DNA from: Blasia pusilla
Lineage: Eukaryota > Marchantiophyta > Marchantiopsida > Blasiales
Assembly: GCA_050084515.1 (NCBI GenBank)
Contig: CM114271.1
Coordinates: forward strand, 19,220,001 to 19,284,000
Direction: 5' to 3'
DNA: 64,000 bases
How positions within the stretch are numbered: the stretch's first letter is position 1; every line of letters starts with the position of its first letter. The notes beneath the pieces were generated by a model. The model was not told the DNA's origin. It made no database searches and saw only the letters and a list, made by a program, of their open reading frames with translations. A program made the position numbers and the translations under genes. Below are positions 32,260 to 45,967 of this stretch, in pieces.

Positions 32260-33836
32260 CTAGTAGAAGTTGTAGGTCGCAGCGTAGGTCTGCCTGAGCT
32301 GCCAAGAGGTGGGCGCAACGTTCCAGAAAGTGACGGTTTTGCCATTGCCGAGAGTAACTCGGAAGGTGAGAGTCTGGCCGGTGAGATTCACCCAAGATTG
32401 CCAGTTCTGGCCCCAGCTCTGGCTCATGCTGATGAAGCCCGTGTTGGAGCCTTTGACGGCCATGGTGTTCACATTTCCCCAACCACCCACATTGTACACA
32501 AGGACGAGAAGCCAGTTGGGGTTTCCGTTCAGAAGAAACTTGATTCCGTCGTACTTTCGGCAGGGGACCCTGATCAGACGATGTTTCTCGTGGTCAGTGA
32601 GCTGCAAATTTAATCGATGGAACTCACAATACACCGCATGTAAATGTAACTTCCGTCGGAATCGTCGGATCGACGGTACAGGGCATCGATTCCAGCATAT
32701 ATGATCGCTGTGTGTTTCAAACACTGACAGGTAAATGCTATCTCGCACTGTTGTCGAAGCTGTGTGCAGTGAAACTCAATTTCGGTGGGGATCGGCCGAA
32801 ATCGAGCTCGGGGGGTGAAGATCGGAGGACTGCGAGGTGAGTTACGTACCTGCGATACTGAACCGGGATGACGCCTGCATTCTGGTTCGCGAGCCTGGTG
32901 AACGCTGGGAAGGCCAAGTCGAAATGGTATTTGGGTGCATCGCACCAGCCCCCGTTTGAGCCTTGAGGGCACAGGTTGGTCGCCGTGATGACGATAGGGG
33001 ATACGTTCGGATAGCACCACTGCGCAGCGTACGCTGAAGCGCTCCTCTTACACTTGATTTCGAAACAGGCTCCACAAGTCAAGCCTTTGTTGAAGAGAGC
33101 AGAACTCAGGGCGGCGGTTTGAGCCCCGTAGCCCAGAGTGAAGGGGTTTGTGTAGCCGCATCCACCGTCTGCACAGAGAGAGAAACGTATGATTAGTGCA
33201 CGAAGAAAGTTTAAGTTTCCGCCAGAACCGGGTGCCGAATGTACATGCGAGCACCTCGAGAATCGGCTGGAAGATGAGTGTTGCGAATCCACGGTCAGAT
33301 TAATCAAGAGTGCGAGCATTACGTATGGACCGATCGTATGAACACCACAGCTGCAGATCTCGCTACTGATACCGGCTGCTGGCTAGCCAGAGCTGAGGGC
33401 AGAATAGTCATTCGCATCATTTCCAAGAACTTCGCTTCAACTTCAACCAGTAATAACACCGGTCTCAGAGCGGTTCGAATTCTGACAGAACCCATAGACG
33501 AAAGCCGATGCCAACGGCTTCGAAGCGTGGTGATCGACATCGTGCATCTAGCTGGAGGTCCATGTATGAAATGATATTTTCTATTTTCATGGCTTGTTGA
33601 ACAAGCTTGTCGTAGTTTATCATTAAGCGAAACCTCTGGGTAGGTTGGGGGAGTCACTCACTCATTGTGCCAGAGGCATCTTGACCTCCATAGAACGTTG
33701 CTTTAGCGTCATAGAACGTTGTGGACGCGACAGAGTATGGATCCAAAGCTGCTGCAAGATCGGCCCTCTCGAGAACTAGCAGGGTTGTGGCTATCGAGAG
33801 CGCGATCAGTCCCACTTTCATCTCGGACGTGCCCAT
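32260..33836 (-). CDS. EXPA: Alpha-expansin, three exons
   Basis: Expansins loosen plant cell walls at acid pH without hydrolysis; they are secreted. Exons are 33,836-33,662, 33,168-32,850 and 32,569-32,260 with GT-AG introns of 493 and 280 bp, giving 267 residues in frame. A hydrophobic signal peptide (about 1-30) precedes the six-Cys double-psi barrel. Visible motifs are GGCGY (60-64), the NGGWCDAPKYHFDL block that defines alpha-expansins, and HFD at 140-142. The C-terminal binding domain has VPCRKYDGIKF and SWGQNWQSW and ends NFY. ATG at 33,836 is preferred because an acceptor-like TTCTTTCAG lies just upstream, suggesting a 5' UTR intron. No lesion is seen; this is probably the only functional gene here. 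Confidence 0.94.
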
Positions 33837-35184
33837 GTCTCTGAAAGAACAGAAGCTGAAGTTAGAAATGTAGATCCATCGAACGAATGACACGTACGCG
33901 TCTACCATAGACATCACTGTTGAATGTCGAAAGTTTCAGGCAGGGTTCGACCCACCACTGGATCACACTTTTGCCCCCGACTGCTACACCATTTGTGCAC
34001 ATGTGGGCACGAAGTCATTACCGGGCTTTCGACATTTGAGAACATATTATGCCTGTGCATCTCGAGAACGAATCAAGTTCGTATGCATATAGATTGCCCG
34101 CATTCAAGTCTACCTGCTAGCCCCATCGATCAGCTAAGATGGCCAGTATGCATACGATCGATCGAAAGTATCCACAGCGAGTATCCATCAGGATCTCAAA
34201 AATCGACTCAAACGCCTCTGCAAGACGAATGCGTGGTCGGGTTGGAGAGCATACACCACCAACCACAAGCGGGAATTCAAACACAAAGTGGGATCCAAAC
34301 CCATTTTACATCCCAAGGACTGTAAAGTGGCTAGGCACGGATCGTAGACACGCCTCCATCGAACCTCGGAGCTGCAGCTCGCTGGACACGGACAATGAAA
34401 ACTGGGACGGAATTCGGAAATCCCTAGCCTACAGCGCGTACCTACGCGCAGATGAACCCGAATGTCGACCTAGAAGCGCAATCTCGAGCCCGATTGGCAA
34501 GCTTCTGAAGGCGAGCAAGTCACGACGCACATTGAAATGGGCGCCGGAGACAGACGAGATATAAGGCGTGCGGGAACTCGAATTGAGTCGGCAGCTGCGG
34601 CTACAGCTGCTGTACGCGAGCAAGAGACGGCCCGTGACGAAAAGTTCTCAGAGCCCCGAGCGCACTACGCACTGTTGGAGTAGCTCGAGCGAATCCGTGT
34701 GCGATGCGCTCGCTGGATCCAAATAGAAATCGCAGAAGCGAAGCAGCCGCATCTTCGCTCGGGAAATCCCCTGTTCTGAATTCCGCGCCGAGAACTGCGG
34801 GAGACCGCGTTGGCGAGGCCGCCGTTGCCAATCGAGAGTTGACCATGTTCAGATCTCACCGCCTCTTCCTCCGCAGGCTCGACACGATGAAGCCCCCCAT
34901 GCATCGTTCCAAGAACCCACTCCCGAAGAAAACGCGAGGGCGAGCTCGTCGATTTCGACTCGGAGGCGGGAGTTCGCTGCGTCGGCTTCGAGATCGCTCC
35001 TTCCCTTCCGAAGTTGCGCTATACCTTCCGGATTCGCCTCTTCAACAGTCGCGTAGTGTCCGAAAGTTTTGCTACATATCATGCATGCGAAGCGCCTCAT
35101 CTGATCTGATCTGGCGCTTGGCTGCACTGGTGCGCCTCTCCCCCCCGGCCCCCCCCCCAACTTGAACGCGCGTCGAGCTCCGGA

Positions 35185-35192
35185 TATAAATA
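35185..35192 (+). promoter_or_regulatory. TATA-box candidate
   Basis: TATAAATA in the context CGGATATAAATAGATAAGG, followed by a GC-rich, leader-like segment and an ATG at 35,531 (66 codons, no domain). It could start a small or non-coding transcript; the support is only the motif. Confidence 0.25.
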
Positions 35193-36548
35193 GATAAGGC
35201 TACTTCGATAAATGCATATAAAAATGCCGCAGATTCTCCTCCGCTCCTCCATCGGCCCGCGAGTCGACAGTGAATTCGAGTTTCGATTCTGGATAGCTGC
35301 AGAGGACTGCCATCGGTAGTAATAATACTCTACCAGACGAGCTCGGCAGCGATTTTCAAGGTCGACGGCAGAGCTTTAGAGCTGTAGGTACGTACGTAAC
35401 GCTCCGCAAGACACATCGAATCTTACGCATCGGGGATTGGTCACGGGATAAGGATTCACGGATATGCTTCCCTACACCAACGGGATCGATCCGATGGGGA
35501 ACCGGTCATCGAAACTTCTCGTTTTGCTCGATGTTTGTGATACGCAAACAACGTCGTGAGAACGTCGTATGTGGAGTCCTTCCATCAGTCGGTTGGAGCG
35601 AGGAGTTCGCACACGATCGTTCCGAATCGGACTTTAAGCTACGGCGCCCGAATTGCTCACCTGAGCGATTATTTCGGAATGGCGGAGGTTTAGGAAGGGC
35701 TGATATGGAAAGTACAAGTAGATCTAATTGAAATTCCCCATTCGAAGCTAGAGTTGTTCGACTGCTCCACTCTTGTCAACTTCTACCGCATCTGATCAAT
35801 CCCGAGTCAGTTCAATCTGCAGACTTCGGAATGTGATTGACTGACTCTCCCGTCTAATAATATTATCCTCTCCTCTCCCTTCCAAAGAAACGCACTACTA
35901 CCACTGAGCCCCTCCTGTTGCGCGATCGGTAGATATACATGCCTACATCGATAGATTAATATGTCTAGATCGATTCCTTCGCTTCTTCTCAACCTCAGCC
36001 CTTCATCTACACCGGATCTCGTCACTCCGCTGTTTAGAATATTTTAGAAGTGCGGTCGCTTTCATACTCCCAGAACCCATTGGACCTTCACTCCCACTGG
36101 AGCGTTTCTCTCACCGTCGACATCTGGGAGAGAGCGCCGGTCTGGATCCCGCGATCGGTCCAGTAATCGGCCGAGAGCCAAACAGTCCCGGCGATCGCAC
36201 TCTACACTCGCACTGCCCAGAAGTGACTTCGAACAACGTACGGACGAACGAATCCCGGGCAGCTCCATCCGGACGGAACCAACTGAAGATCGGAGAAGAA
36301 GATTTATCCACCGATCGATCTGCGCTCACTGGGGCGCGAAACGGGCTGCCCTTCGTACATCTCGTCTCTTCAGGTGCAATTTTCCGTGCAAAGAGGTATA
36401 TGGCACCCTAATCCGTCAGCAGAATGCGAAGAGCGCGGCCGAATATGTGGAGCTGCAGAGGACTTCTATTGGGACGAGTGTACTCGCCGTCCGTTGTGGC
36501 TGTGCCGCTATGTTGCCCTGGTTATACTGTGTAGCCATAGTTATAGCC

Positions 36549-36580
36549 AGGGGTAGGGATAGGGATAGGGATAGGTTGGG
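36549..36580 (+). repeat. GGGATA hexamer run, G-quadruplex capable
   Basis: AGGGGTAGGGATAGGG and further copies give at least four G-triplets with 3-nt loops on the plus strand. The unit is GGGATA, not the plant telomere unit. Confidence 0.7.
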
Positions 36581-37549
36581 TAGGAGAAAGGAGAAAGTCA
36601 TCAGTGCGTAGTGAGCTTAGAATTTATCGATGGAGGAAATCGGCATCGCCACAGCATAAACAATTTAGAGACTTTTCTGGCTTCAAAATGAGCACTACAA
36701 ACGCGACCACTCACTTTTAGGCTGCAGCGTGCACCATAATCTTCTCGAAGCAAACAATTTAGAGACACGAGAATCTTTACTTTCATTTGGGAAGTTTCAC
36801 TTCTCTAAGAAAGTGAACTCAATTTTTTTAAATCATAAAGTAGACTTAGAGAAGGGAACAAAGAGATATCATGTAATATGGTGGAGTCCTTGACTATGAT
36901 AAAAAAAATCTTAAGTTATAACCACATATTTGTTGGGATCCTAGTTTTGGTAGAAATGAAATAGCATCAATACGTTGTTAAATACAACACCAATTTCTGC
37001 ATTCTTGGTGAATTATAACATTTATGGGTTTCCGAATTTCTTGAAGTCACGCCTACAAGTAAAATGAAGACTTAAGTCCATTTAAATCTGACTAAGACAT
37101 GAACTTCTTTTGCAACCAACCCAATCTCTTTTAGTCGCCGACAACCTATATAGTAGGATCTTGAAGTTAAAATGTTCAGAATGTTGTTGAGAGTGTTTCT
37201 TTTGCTCGTTTCTTTGGACATCTCGGGAGAGCGGAGGCTACCGTGTCATGTGGTTGAAGTCGTCGTAGACCCGTCAGAGCAATGTTTTCAACATAAACTA
37301 AATCATTTCATGACTTCACAGTAAAGGAGACGGCGAACGAATTGAATGCGGACTCTGCCAAGGTTCGTGCTTTGGTCAGCCAAATCGCAGCTTAAGACCC
37401 AATTCCAAAGCAGTCTCAAGTAAAGAAACAAACAATCTTGGCCTCATGGACCCTCTACCACAACCCCATTCCCCCCATCTCCCAAAAATCTATAAAGTCC
37501 TGTTGGCGGTAACCCTATTATTTCCCGTTGAAGGAGCTATTTGGGCGCA

Positions 37550-39130
37550 CCTTGGAAGACATTCTACTGACGTTTCTAGGACATTTGGAACTATAGTTCC
37601 ACGAGAAGGTTATTGAAGGGAGTTTCGAACTCTAATTCTAAATGAACTTGGAAGTATTTGGTTTCTACCGCTCGAGATAGCCCTAAAGTTGACAGCGGAA
37701 TGTGATGGTTCAGCCCCGGAGAAGCTCCCATGGAGTGCCAAAATTGGATCTTAAGTGCCAATTCAAAATCATTCGGAACTCTAGTTCCAAATGAGCTCGG
37801 AGCACTCGTCCCCTATCCTGAAAGAATTTGAAACGTTCCCTTGGCAGTCAACTAACTATTGTCGGCCGAAGGAACTCTTCGAGAGCCGCAACAGCATGTA
37901 CCACTAATTAAAGGACGTTCGGAACTATACTTCCAATAGAAGTTATATTCCACTTACCGAACGCTTTCTACACTCAGAATTGGATCTTAGAATCCAATTA
38001 GACTAAGACTAAGTATGGCTCCAAATAACTTTCACCATGTGCGGCAGTTTGGGACACAATCAAAACTTAGGTTTCAATTATACATTTTTTGCCAACCTAT
38101 TGGGATCTTAGAAGCATACCATTCGAAACTAGAGTTCCAATGGAGGATGGGGATTTCCCTTTACCGGACGTCTTCTACGGTCGGAATTGGATCTTAAGAT
38201 CCAATTGGACTTGGACTAAGTTTGGCTCCAAATGACGTTCATCATGCATGACAGTTTGGGACAAAATCAGAAATAAGGTTTTGATTCTACATTTGTTGCC
38301 GGCCTTTTGGGATCTAAGGAGCAGGCCAGTCAGAACTATAGTTCCAATTGAGGATGGGGGTTGAATATTATCGGACGCCTTCTAGGGCTGGAATTGGATC
38401 TTAGGCTCCAATTGGACAATCACAACTTAGGTTCCGATTCTACATTTATTTCCGACTTGTTGGGATGTGTGGAGCCAATTCAGGGCCATTGGGACTACAG
38501 TTCCAATCAAGGATGGGGATTTCCCATTACTAGACATCTTCTATGGCCAAAATTGGATCTAAGGATCCAATTGGACTTAGACCAAGTATGGCTTCAAATG
38601 ACGTTCAACGGCAGTTTGGGACAGAATCAGAACTTAGGTTCTGATTCTACATTTGTTTCAAACGTAGGGATGTTAGGATCAGGCCACTCATAACTACAAT
38701 TCCAATCAAGGATTGGGATTTCCCTTTACTAGATGCCTTCTACGGATAGAATTGGATCTTAGGATCCAATTGGACTAAGACTAAGTTTGGCTCCAAATAA
38801 CGTTCAGCGGGCGCGGAAGTTTGGGACACAATCAGAACTTAGGTTCCCGATTTTACATTTTCTGAACAAATAGGGATCTTAGGAGCATGCCATTCAGAAT
38901 TACACTTCCAATCGAGGATGGGTATTTCCCTTTACTAGACACCTCCTACGGCTGGAATTGGATCTCAGGATCCAATTGGACTTAGACTAAGTATGGCTCC
39001 AAATGACGTTTAGCTCGCGTGGCAATTTGGGACACAATCAAGACCTAGGTTCTGATTCTATATTTTTTTTCAACGTAGCGATCTTAAGAGTAGGCTATTT
39101 GGAACTACACTTCCAATCGATCTAGAGGAT
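37550..39130. repeat. About 205-bp satellite array
   Basis: About seven to eight monomers marked by GGAATTGGATCTTAGGATCC, CAATTGGACTTAGACTAAG, TATGGCTCCAAATGACGTTC and CAGTTTGGGACACAATCAG. Starts of the AATTGGATCTTA box lie near 37,978, 38,185, 38,391, 38,551, 38,750 and 38,955. The palindromes GGAACTATAGTTCC (about 37,587) and GGATCTTAAGATCC (38,189-38,202) occur in it. Confidence 0.88.
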
Positions 39131-39588
39131 AGCAACGTTGAGGATGCATGCTCTACTAGAAGAAATTGTACACACATGTGACATAACAAGTCCATCGCAC
39201 GATCATTAGATAAGAGTAAGTATGCCCATTGAATATATCAGATTTTGAACTCAAGTTTCAATCCGGGATGATTAAAAAAACCCTCGACAATCTCATGGCT
39301 ACATAATCTTTAACTTTCACTTTGTGTAATATGTTATAGTTCCCACAATCTTAGCTTCCATTCTCTGCAATATGTTTCATTTTCCGCTGTACATATCTAC
39401 AAACATCTAGTACCAAAGAATTTACAACTGTTCACAAACCAAGAGTAGCTAGAGAACTAGTCTCCCTTGTGAAAATTCGAGAATTCAAGAGATCAGGCGA
39501 TGTCACCCTTTCAAATGTCTGGGGAGCTGATCCCTCGCCCTCATCCCTCTCCGTGACTCCATCGTCTTGAGCCATAAACCAACCAAAA
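39131..39588. other. Short AT-rich spacer
   Basis: No feature seen. Confidence 0.4.
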
Positions 39589-42500
39589 TCAGTAATAGGC
39601 CTGCTTGAACCAAATATTAGTGCAAAGAGGAAAAACCTTCAGGCATAAAATCCCGAAGCTTACTTCTGATTCGTCATCATCTAAATCCTCTCCCATGTCC
39701 GGATCTTTTGCTCCTTTGTGATCCCAAGCATCTGCCGATTTTTTGCCTTTGGAAGGTGCCATCTTGCGGTCTGGTTCGGACTTCATTGCACGGGTAGTCC
39801 TTAGAAGACTATGACTTGAATCAATCTGAAAAAATTGATCAAATTTCATGCAGAAGTCCAATAGTGTTTGCCTCATCCACTTATGGACGTAATGCTTGGA
39901 AATGGATGTCCGAAACGTGTGAAGGTACTGGCTTCGGGAGTTAGTACTGGCGGCTCTAGTGGTGAGTTTCTCATTCGGAACCTAAGTTTAAATCATGATT
40001 ACATGCATTCTACTTCTTATTCAAAGATATGTACGTGACAACCTGGATTTACCACAATGGCATTTTTTCGCGCTCCAACCTTTGACCAGCCAGAGAAAAT
40101 CTCCACGAGGTTACCCATTCAGAACTCGTTCTCTGTGAGGGTTAGAAGGAATCTATACTCCTCGTTGATCATATCTCTTGTGTCGTTGAGGGAGGCAGGA
40201 AGAAATTTTCCGCCAAGTACTCTATTTACAACAGTGAGTTATTTGTCTAGAGTGGACTCATCAAAACCATTGAAAAATACCGCTATAACATCCTCCACTC
40301 CGAATCTTCCGTCTCTTTAGATCGGTCATAGGAAATCTCACTTTATAAGGAATTACTCTAAACGATAGATTTGAGGGTCTCTGGAAAGCAACTATAAGAT
40401 TCTCGAGTATTTTGATCTCACCGAAGAACACCAATATTCTTTTGCTTGCATTGAGATGAGACTCCCAGGAAAAAAATTCCCCGAATTCTTCTACACTGAG
40501 CCGCTCATAATCATTTGATGCGCTTATCATATTTAGAAATACTATGTCAAAAACCACACCCCACTCATCATCTTCCACCCCCAATTTACAACAGTTCGGA
40601 AAAATCCGGGTGAGGTTGTATCAAAACTACCAATGACTTCCTTGTGGGTACATACAAGAAAGTCAGTCATTGGCCGTTTGGCCCTTTGGAATCGAATTAA
40701 ATCTCGCAATGTTCTACAAAATTCATTAGGAGGAACACTGAATTTGGCTTGAGTGCCAAAGGAGAGATGCTTCTTCAAATATATCTTCTCCTCGAGCAAA
40801 ATATTGAGGAGAATTTGGGCATCATCGACGCAGAATTCTTTGTTCAAAATGAGCGTCTCAAAGCAATCTCGGAAACTTCTCCCAACAGAGATCTCTCTCT
40901 CTGAGAAAAAGAACTTACAGCTGGTGCATACATTCACTTATTCACGTTTCAATTTGTCGCACTAGGATCTCAGGTCCATCAAGTCTCCATTCCACATTTT
41001 TCGAGTAGTTGTTGGCCGCATTTGCACCCTCAATTTCAAGAGTTCTTCTGCGACTTGCATCATATTCTCCTCGTCAAGGCCCTTGAGCGGTCTCAAGTCG
41101 GTCTTCTTGAGCCTCCTCTTCTCAACGCTCATTTGATGTCTTAGCTAGTACTTGGAGTACGGGAGACCATCTCGTGCCATGAGTTTACCTTCCTCGTAAG
41201 CAACCATGACAACATGCCATATATTTGGGAAAACATTCTCTCCAAACTACTGTACACGAGAGACTTTGGAAAAAATCGCCCCAAGTGGCCTCATGAAGTT
41301 TAGAGAAGGCGATTGTTGTATGCTAATCAGCAATTGCCCACTAGTAGATGTTTGTACCATCACGTAGGTACCCATCAACTATCTCCTCTTCTAAGGGGGC
41401 AACTAGTAAATGGTCACCCCGACATTCATCAGATGCTCTTGCAATATCGTATGTACAAGGAACAACAATAGATATGTTTATATTTTTTGCTATAATATTT
41501 CTAGTCCCCGAGATACTATGCACCACGGCATTCACTCGCTCGTGATAAAGCTCCCTCACTTTGATGTGAAGCAGGGTAAGTTTGAAATCATTAACAACTC
41601 ATCGAAATATTTTCAGAGTAGAGTTCGGAATATCAAGATCCTTAAATTGCTTCCACAATCTCTCTTGTGCCAGCTTCGCTCAATCAACGAGTCCTTGTGT
41701 CACCCTTGCATCAAGCTCGACGACTTTATTTTCCTGGACTATGACAATAAACCCAATCTCTAACGAGGAGTCTAAAGCCTTTGCCAAACGAGCACTTGTC
41801 GTCTCTTTCCCCAACCCAATGTGCCCTACCTTTTTTTCTTCTTGTAGCATCAATGGTAACGCAAACTCGGTGGTAGAAACCCCGGTAGCTACCCGAATCA
41901 TCTCTCTCAAAAATGTACAAAGGTCATGAATGTCTGATGAAACATGACCTCTGAATGATCACTAGCTCTTGGACATCAGAGGGAAGAGTTTGAACTCCCG
42001 AAATTAGTTTGGCTCGGTAAACGAAGGATTGAGTAACATCCAGATGATAGTTCTCTTCATTATCCGCATCTACAAGGTGCAACACCAAGAACGTGTCACT
42101 AGCAACAATACTGCACCCAATCAAGCGCATTCCATCCAAAATTGCGTTCTCCTTTGCTGCAAGTTTGACGTTCAGTCTTAATTCAAACACCCGTTGGATA
42201 ACCGATATTCTAAAGTTCATCCCATAAGCCCAAACAATCGGCTTTACGGAGTTCAAATTAAAAGGCACTCTTTGGTTGCGGATCAAAGCGCCTAGAACCT
42301 TTGTCCAGGTAAGAAACTGCTTCTTAACCATGAGTATAGATTGAAAAACTTTACTACCACACGAGAATTCAAAAGCAATGCGTTAAACACAGCAGAAAGC
42401 CCAATTCTTAATGCACGATAGACAAAAATCGAGCAATATAGTACTCATCATAAATCCATTTAGTGTAAACATATATAGACATGAACTAACCTTGGTGAAT

Positions 42501-42652
42501 TGGACAGTCGAGATTTGCATAACCTCAAGAATTTCAAAACTCGGTCCCTTAGGCACTTGTTGCTCTAATCTATGGTGGAATTCAACGAGGTAAAGATTTT
42601 GACACAGGGGGTCCATTGACACCACCAGATTCAATCCGAACTCCTGATTCAT
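39589..42652 (-). pseudogene. Decayed protein-coding gene of unknown family (minus strand)
   Basis: Several minus-strand frames line up in one direction with few stops between them: 42,652-42,383, 42,331-41,924, 41,910-41,680, 41,559-41,341, 40,937-40,542, 40,584-40,261 and 39,876-39,589. Pieces such as ELRLNVKLAAKENAILDGMR, FIVIVQENKVVELDARVTQG and FCVDDAQILLNILLEEKIYL have the composition of real globular protein. The last piece is Lys/Asp/Glu-rich (KGKKSADAWDH, GEDLDDDESE). Frames change between pieces, through introns or frameshifts that I cannot separate. I do not recognise the family. It may be a host gene relic or cargo of a transposon. Confidence 0.45.
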
Positions 42653-44284
42653 AAACGTATCACTGAACGTCCTTCTATTTTTCTCGCGAATCTAGGAATG
42701 GATACTAAAACTTACAACAATGACGTCCCAATACTCGACTAAACCCAACAAGGATGACGTCCATCTTGGTCAGAAAATCACTGTCTGAAAGAAGAGGAAT
42801 TTGACAGTAGTGTGATTATGCTACAAGATTCCTTATCCTAACATACGCCCTAAAATACCCCCGCGGTTCAAACTTCCATATTCGGTATAGTTCTAGCGTA
42901 CATTCATCTGCCAAAACTATGTAGGCTTGCGTGGCTACAATAGAGTACATTTGTAGGGCAGTTGCAAGATGACTCCCTCCAAACCTCTACCAATCAAAAC
43001 AGGAAGTAAAGAACGGTAGCAATTACTCATGATTGGTTCTTTGTCCGCAGTACAAATAACTTAGCACAACGTCGGAGGGATACTACATCTGAATAGCCAT
43101 GACGTCAGAAGCGGTGATACCTTTCGAAGGGGCTCTAAGTCTAAAGGGTTTCCAAGTGTGAAGGGCTACTATGTGTGAAGCGTTTGCATGTCTGAAGGGC
43201 TACAAGGATGGAACGTTACCATATCTAGCGATGGTTGGTTCTACTTATGCTTCTTGTTATGGATTTTTCATTATCAAATACGTCTTACGGACAAGTTCTC
43301 TATTGTGGTTTGTTACAACACCTTCTCCTCGATCCTTCCAGCTTGACGTATTTTAGGTTTGTAGGCACTTTTGGATAACATCTATATTTTGTACAAATCC
43401 CAATAATAGCATGTACTTATCTACCTATTTATACCAAGCTAATCCTTGCCTTGATGGGGAAGAAACCATCCCAAGACTGTACTTCTGATTTTCTTCTTCA
43501 TTAAAAAATATTCCATCTCAAAATCTAGGTAAAATTTTTGTTTTTTAAGATCTTCAAAGAATACTAGCATTTCATTTTTAAATAATACTCAATTCCTTGA
43601 AATAATTTCACTCCTTTAGAAATGTTTGAATAATACCTACTCTTCCCCTTCCACTCTTCCCATCAAAATAAAATTTCTTTTTTGAATTATTATTTTAAAT
43701 TTAATTAATTAAATAATATTCCTTTCCAAAAATATCAAATGTGAATGAATATTTTTAAAAGTAATAATATTTTTCATTTCAAAATTAAATTAGAATTTCT
43801 ACTTTATGAAACCTTAGGAGAATAGCAAAATTCCACTCTTCTAAGTAATTCCACTCCTCAATTAACATTTACATATATCCCATTCCCCCCAAATAATTCC
43901 TCCCTTCCATGAAATCTGAATAAAATCTACTCTACAATAAAATCCATTTTACCAGATTAGGCTTTTGACGGCATGCAATAGGATCTCAAGTTGATACTTG
44001 AATGAACATGGCAGGTCATAATCTATGTGGTTCCCAAATGTAGATCTTAGCATACTAAGCGTTACGTCCGATATCCAAACGACACGAGCCAATCCCTTTT
44101 ATGAAATTAAATACACTGTCACGGAGAAACCCAACCATCAGAGGCCAAGTATTGCGGCCTTTGACGTTCCTCCTTCTTGTTGTCCCTCCACCATTTATCT
44201 ACTTTAGTAAGATAAGACTAAAGGAGAGAAGTTTACACTACGCACGAAGTAGATAAATAGACCAGTGACCTAACTCTTCGAAAA
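42653..44284. other. AT-rich non-genic stretch
   Basis: No supported gene. A short run of about 23-bp repeats with GAAGGGCTAC lies at 43,125-43,210. Sequence from 43,500 to 43,950 is very AT-rich. Confidence 0.45.
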
Positions 44285-44290
44285 ATAGAA

Positions 44291-45967
44291 TTGGCCAACT
44301 GCAAAACGTATTCAGAACTAAAACTGCCTCTACAGAAGCCCATCTTTGTTACAGTTGGAAATAATGCAAAGTGCCCTGTAGAAGGGAAAGGCACAATTTC
44401 TTTAGTCTCACAAAAAGGAGATGAAAAGAAGTTAACTGATGTACTGTACGTACTAGAGTTGAAGCAAAATTTGATTTCAGTAGCAGTAATATGTGATCAT
44501 GACCTAGATGTTCGTTTCAAGAAAACAGGAGCAGTCATTAAGGATGCCAATGGGAAAGTAATGGGTGAAGGTATACGACGTGGAAATTTCTACGAGTTGT
44601 ATCCATTCACGACAAGTGTAGGTATAGATCTTAATAGCAGTAAGTTGTGGCATGAAAGATTTGGTCACCTAAGCTTTCCCTTACTAAGTCAGATGCAAAA
44701 ATCTGGCATGGTTGTTGATTTACCAACAATTTATGGAGTGTTGGATACATGTGAAGCTTGTATGATGGGCAAGCAACATCGACAACCATTTCCACAAGAG
44801 TCCAGAAATAGAGCAAAGGCTCCTCTACAGCTGATTCATGCTGATCTCTGTGGTAAAATGAGAACAATGGCATTAGGAGGTTCTTCCTACTTCTTTTTAG
44901 TTGTTGACGATTATAGTTGGAAGATGTGGGTGTATTTCCTTCGTGATAAGGCAGGTGATTTTGGAAAATTTAAAGTATGGCACAAGCTGGTTGAGAACAA
45001 GACAGGAAAGAAGGAACAGAAGCTTCGCACCAATCGAGGAGGAGAATTCTTATCAACAGAATTCAACAAATACTTGGGGGAGCATGGAATCAAGCGACAG
45101 TTAACCACGGCACATACACCACAACAAAATGGAGTTGTTGAGTGTCGAAACCGTACAGCGGTGGAGATGGCAAGATGTATGATGAAAGCAAAAGGTTTGA
45201 CAAAAGGATTTTGGGCTGAAGCTGTTAATACTGCCGTTTACATTCTACATAGAAGTGCTACCAAGTTAGTGCAAGGCATGACTCTTCATCAATCATACTC
45301 AGGTAAGGTACCATCAGTCCAACATTTCAGGACTTTTGGTAGTGAGTGCTTTGTACATATTCCTGAAGCATCGAGGACCAAGCTGGAGTCCAAGAGCAGG
45401 AAGTGCATCTTTATGGGATACACTGATGAGTCTAAAGCTTATCGCCTATGGTGTCCTAAGGCAAAGAAGATGCTTGTGAGTCGTAATGTGGTATTCCAGG
45501 AACAACTTCGTCAACTGGCGGATATTAGTGGTCCGTCCACATTATCATCAAATGAAGAGATAACCCACCAAAGCACACCACCAATGTTTACACCAAATCA
45601 TCAAGAAGAAGAATTTGGTAATGATTATAAAGAGCAGCTTGCTCTTCCATTACAATCGTCATACCCTAAGTGGATAAAGCAGCTCTTGGATGGTAAGGAT
45701 CCACCAGCAATTGATGAAGTTGTTACACATCCAAGGAGATCCAAGAGACTAGAGGAGCAGAATAGAGCTTCCGCACATCTCGTCAACATGGCCTTGATGA
45801 TAGAGGTCTTGAAGGTGGAAGAGCCATCATGCTTGGATGAGGCCCTTGCTCATCCTCAATGGAGAGAGGCCATGCAGATGGAGATGGATGCTATTAAGAG
45901 AAATGAAACTTGGACTTTGGTTGAGAAGCCTAAGGACAAGAAGATAATACGCACCAAGTGGGTGTAG
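44291..45967 (+). pseudogene. Copia pol, integrase part
   Basis: A 558-residue open frame. The zinc-binding pre-integrase segment is LWHERFGHLSFP...CEACMMGKQ (residues about 118-160). The integrase core starts HADLCGKM, continues FFLVVDDYSW, then LRTNRGGEF and TPQQNGVVE. The second catalytic Asp should be in RTDRGGEF-type sequence but is Asn here, so strand transfer would be lost. The C-terminal part has GYTDESKAYRLW and HPQWREAMQMEMDAI, the RT lead-in. A TAG at 45,965-45,967 (TGGGTGTAG) interrupts pol. The start at 44,291 is just the first Met after the truncation. Confidence 0.93.

Larger units (their letters stand above)
33837..37549. other. Expansin upstream region and gene-island right half
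   Basis: No convincing gene. The first kilobase should hold the expansin promoter. From 34,600 to 36,600 the sequence is GC-rich with several short frames on both strands and a C-run (about 35,140-35,158). From 36,600 it turns AT-rich. A TATA-like box and a G-rich repeat are listed separately. Confidence 0.5.

Noticed and set aside
34849-35160. C2H2 zinc finger (CMICSKTFG)
   Set aside because: Only one half-finger; the His pair is not at the required spacing.
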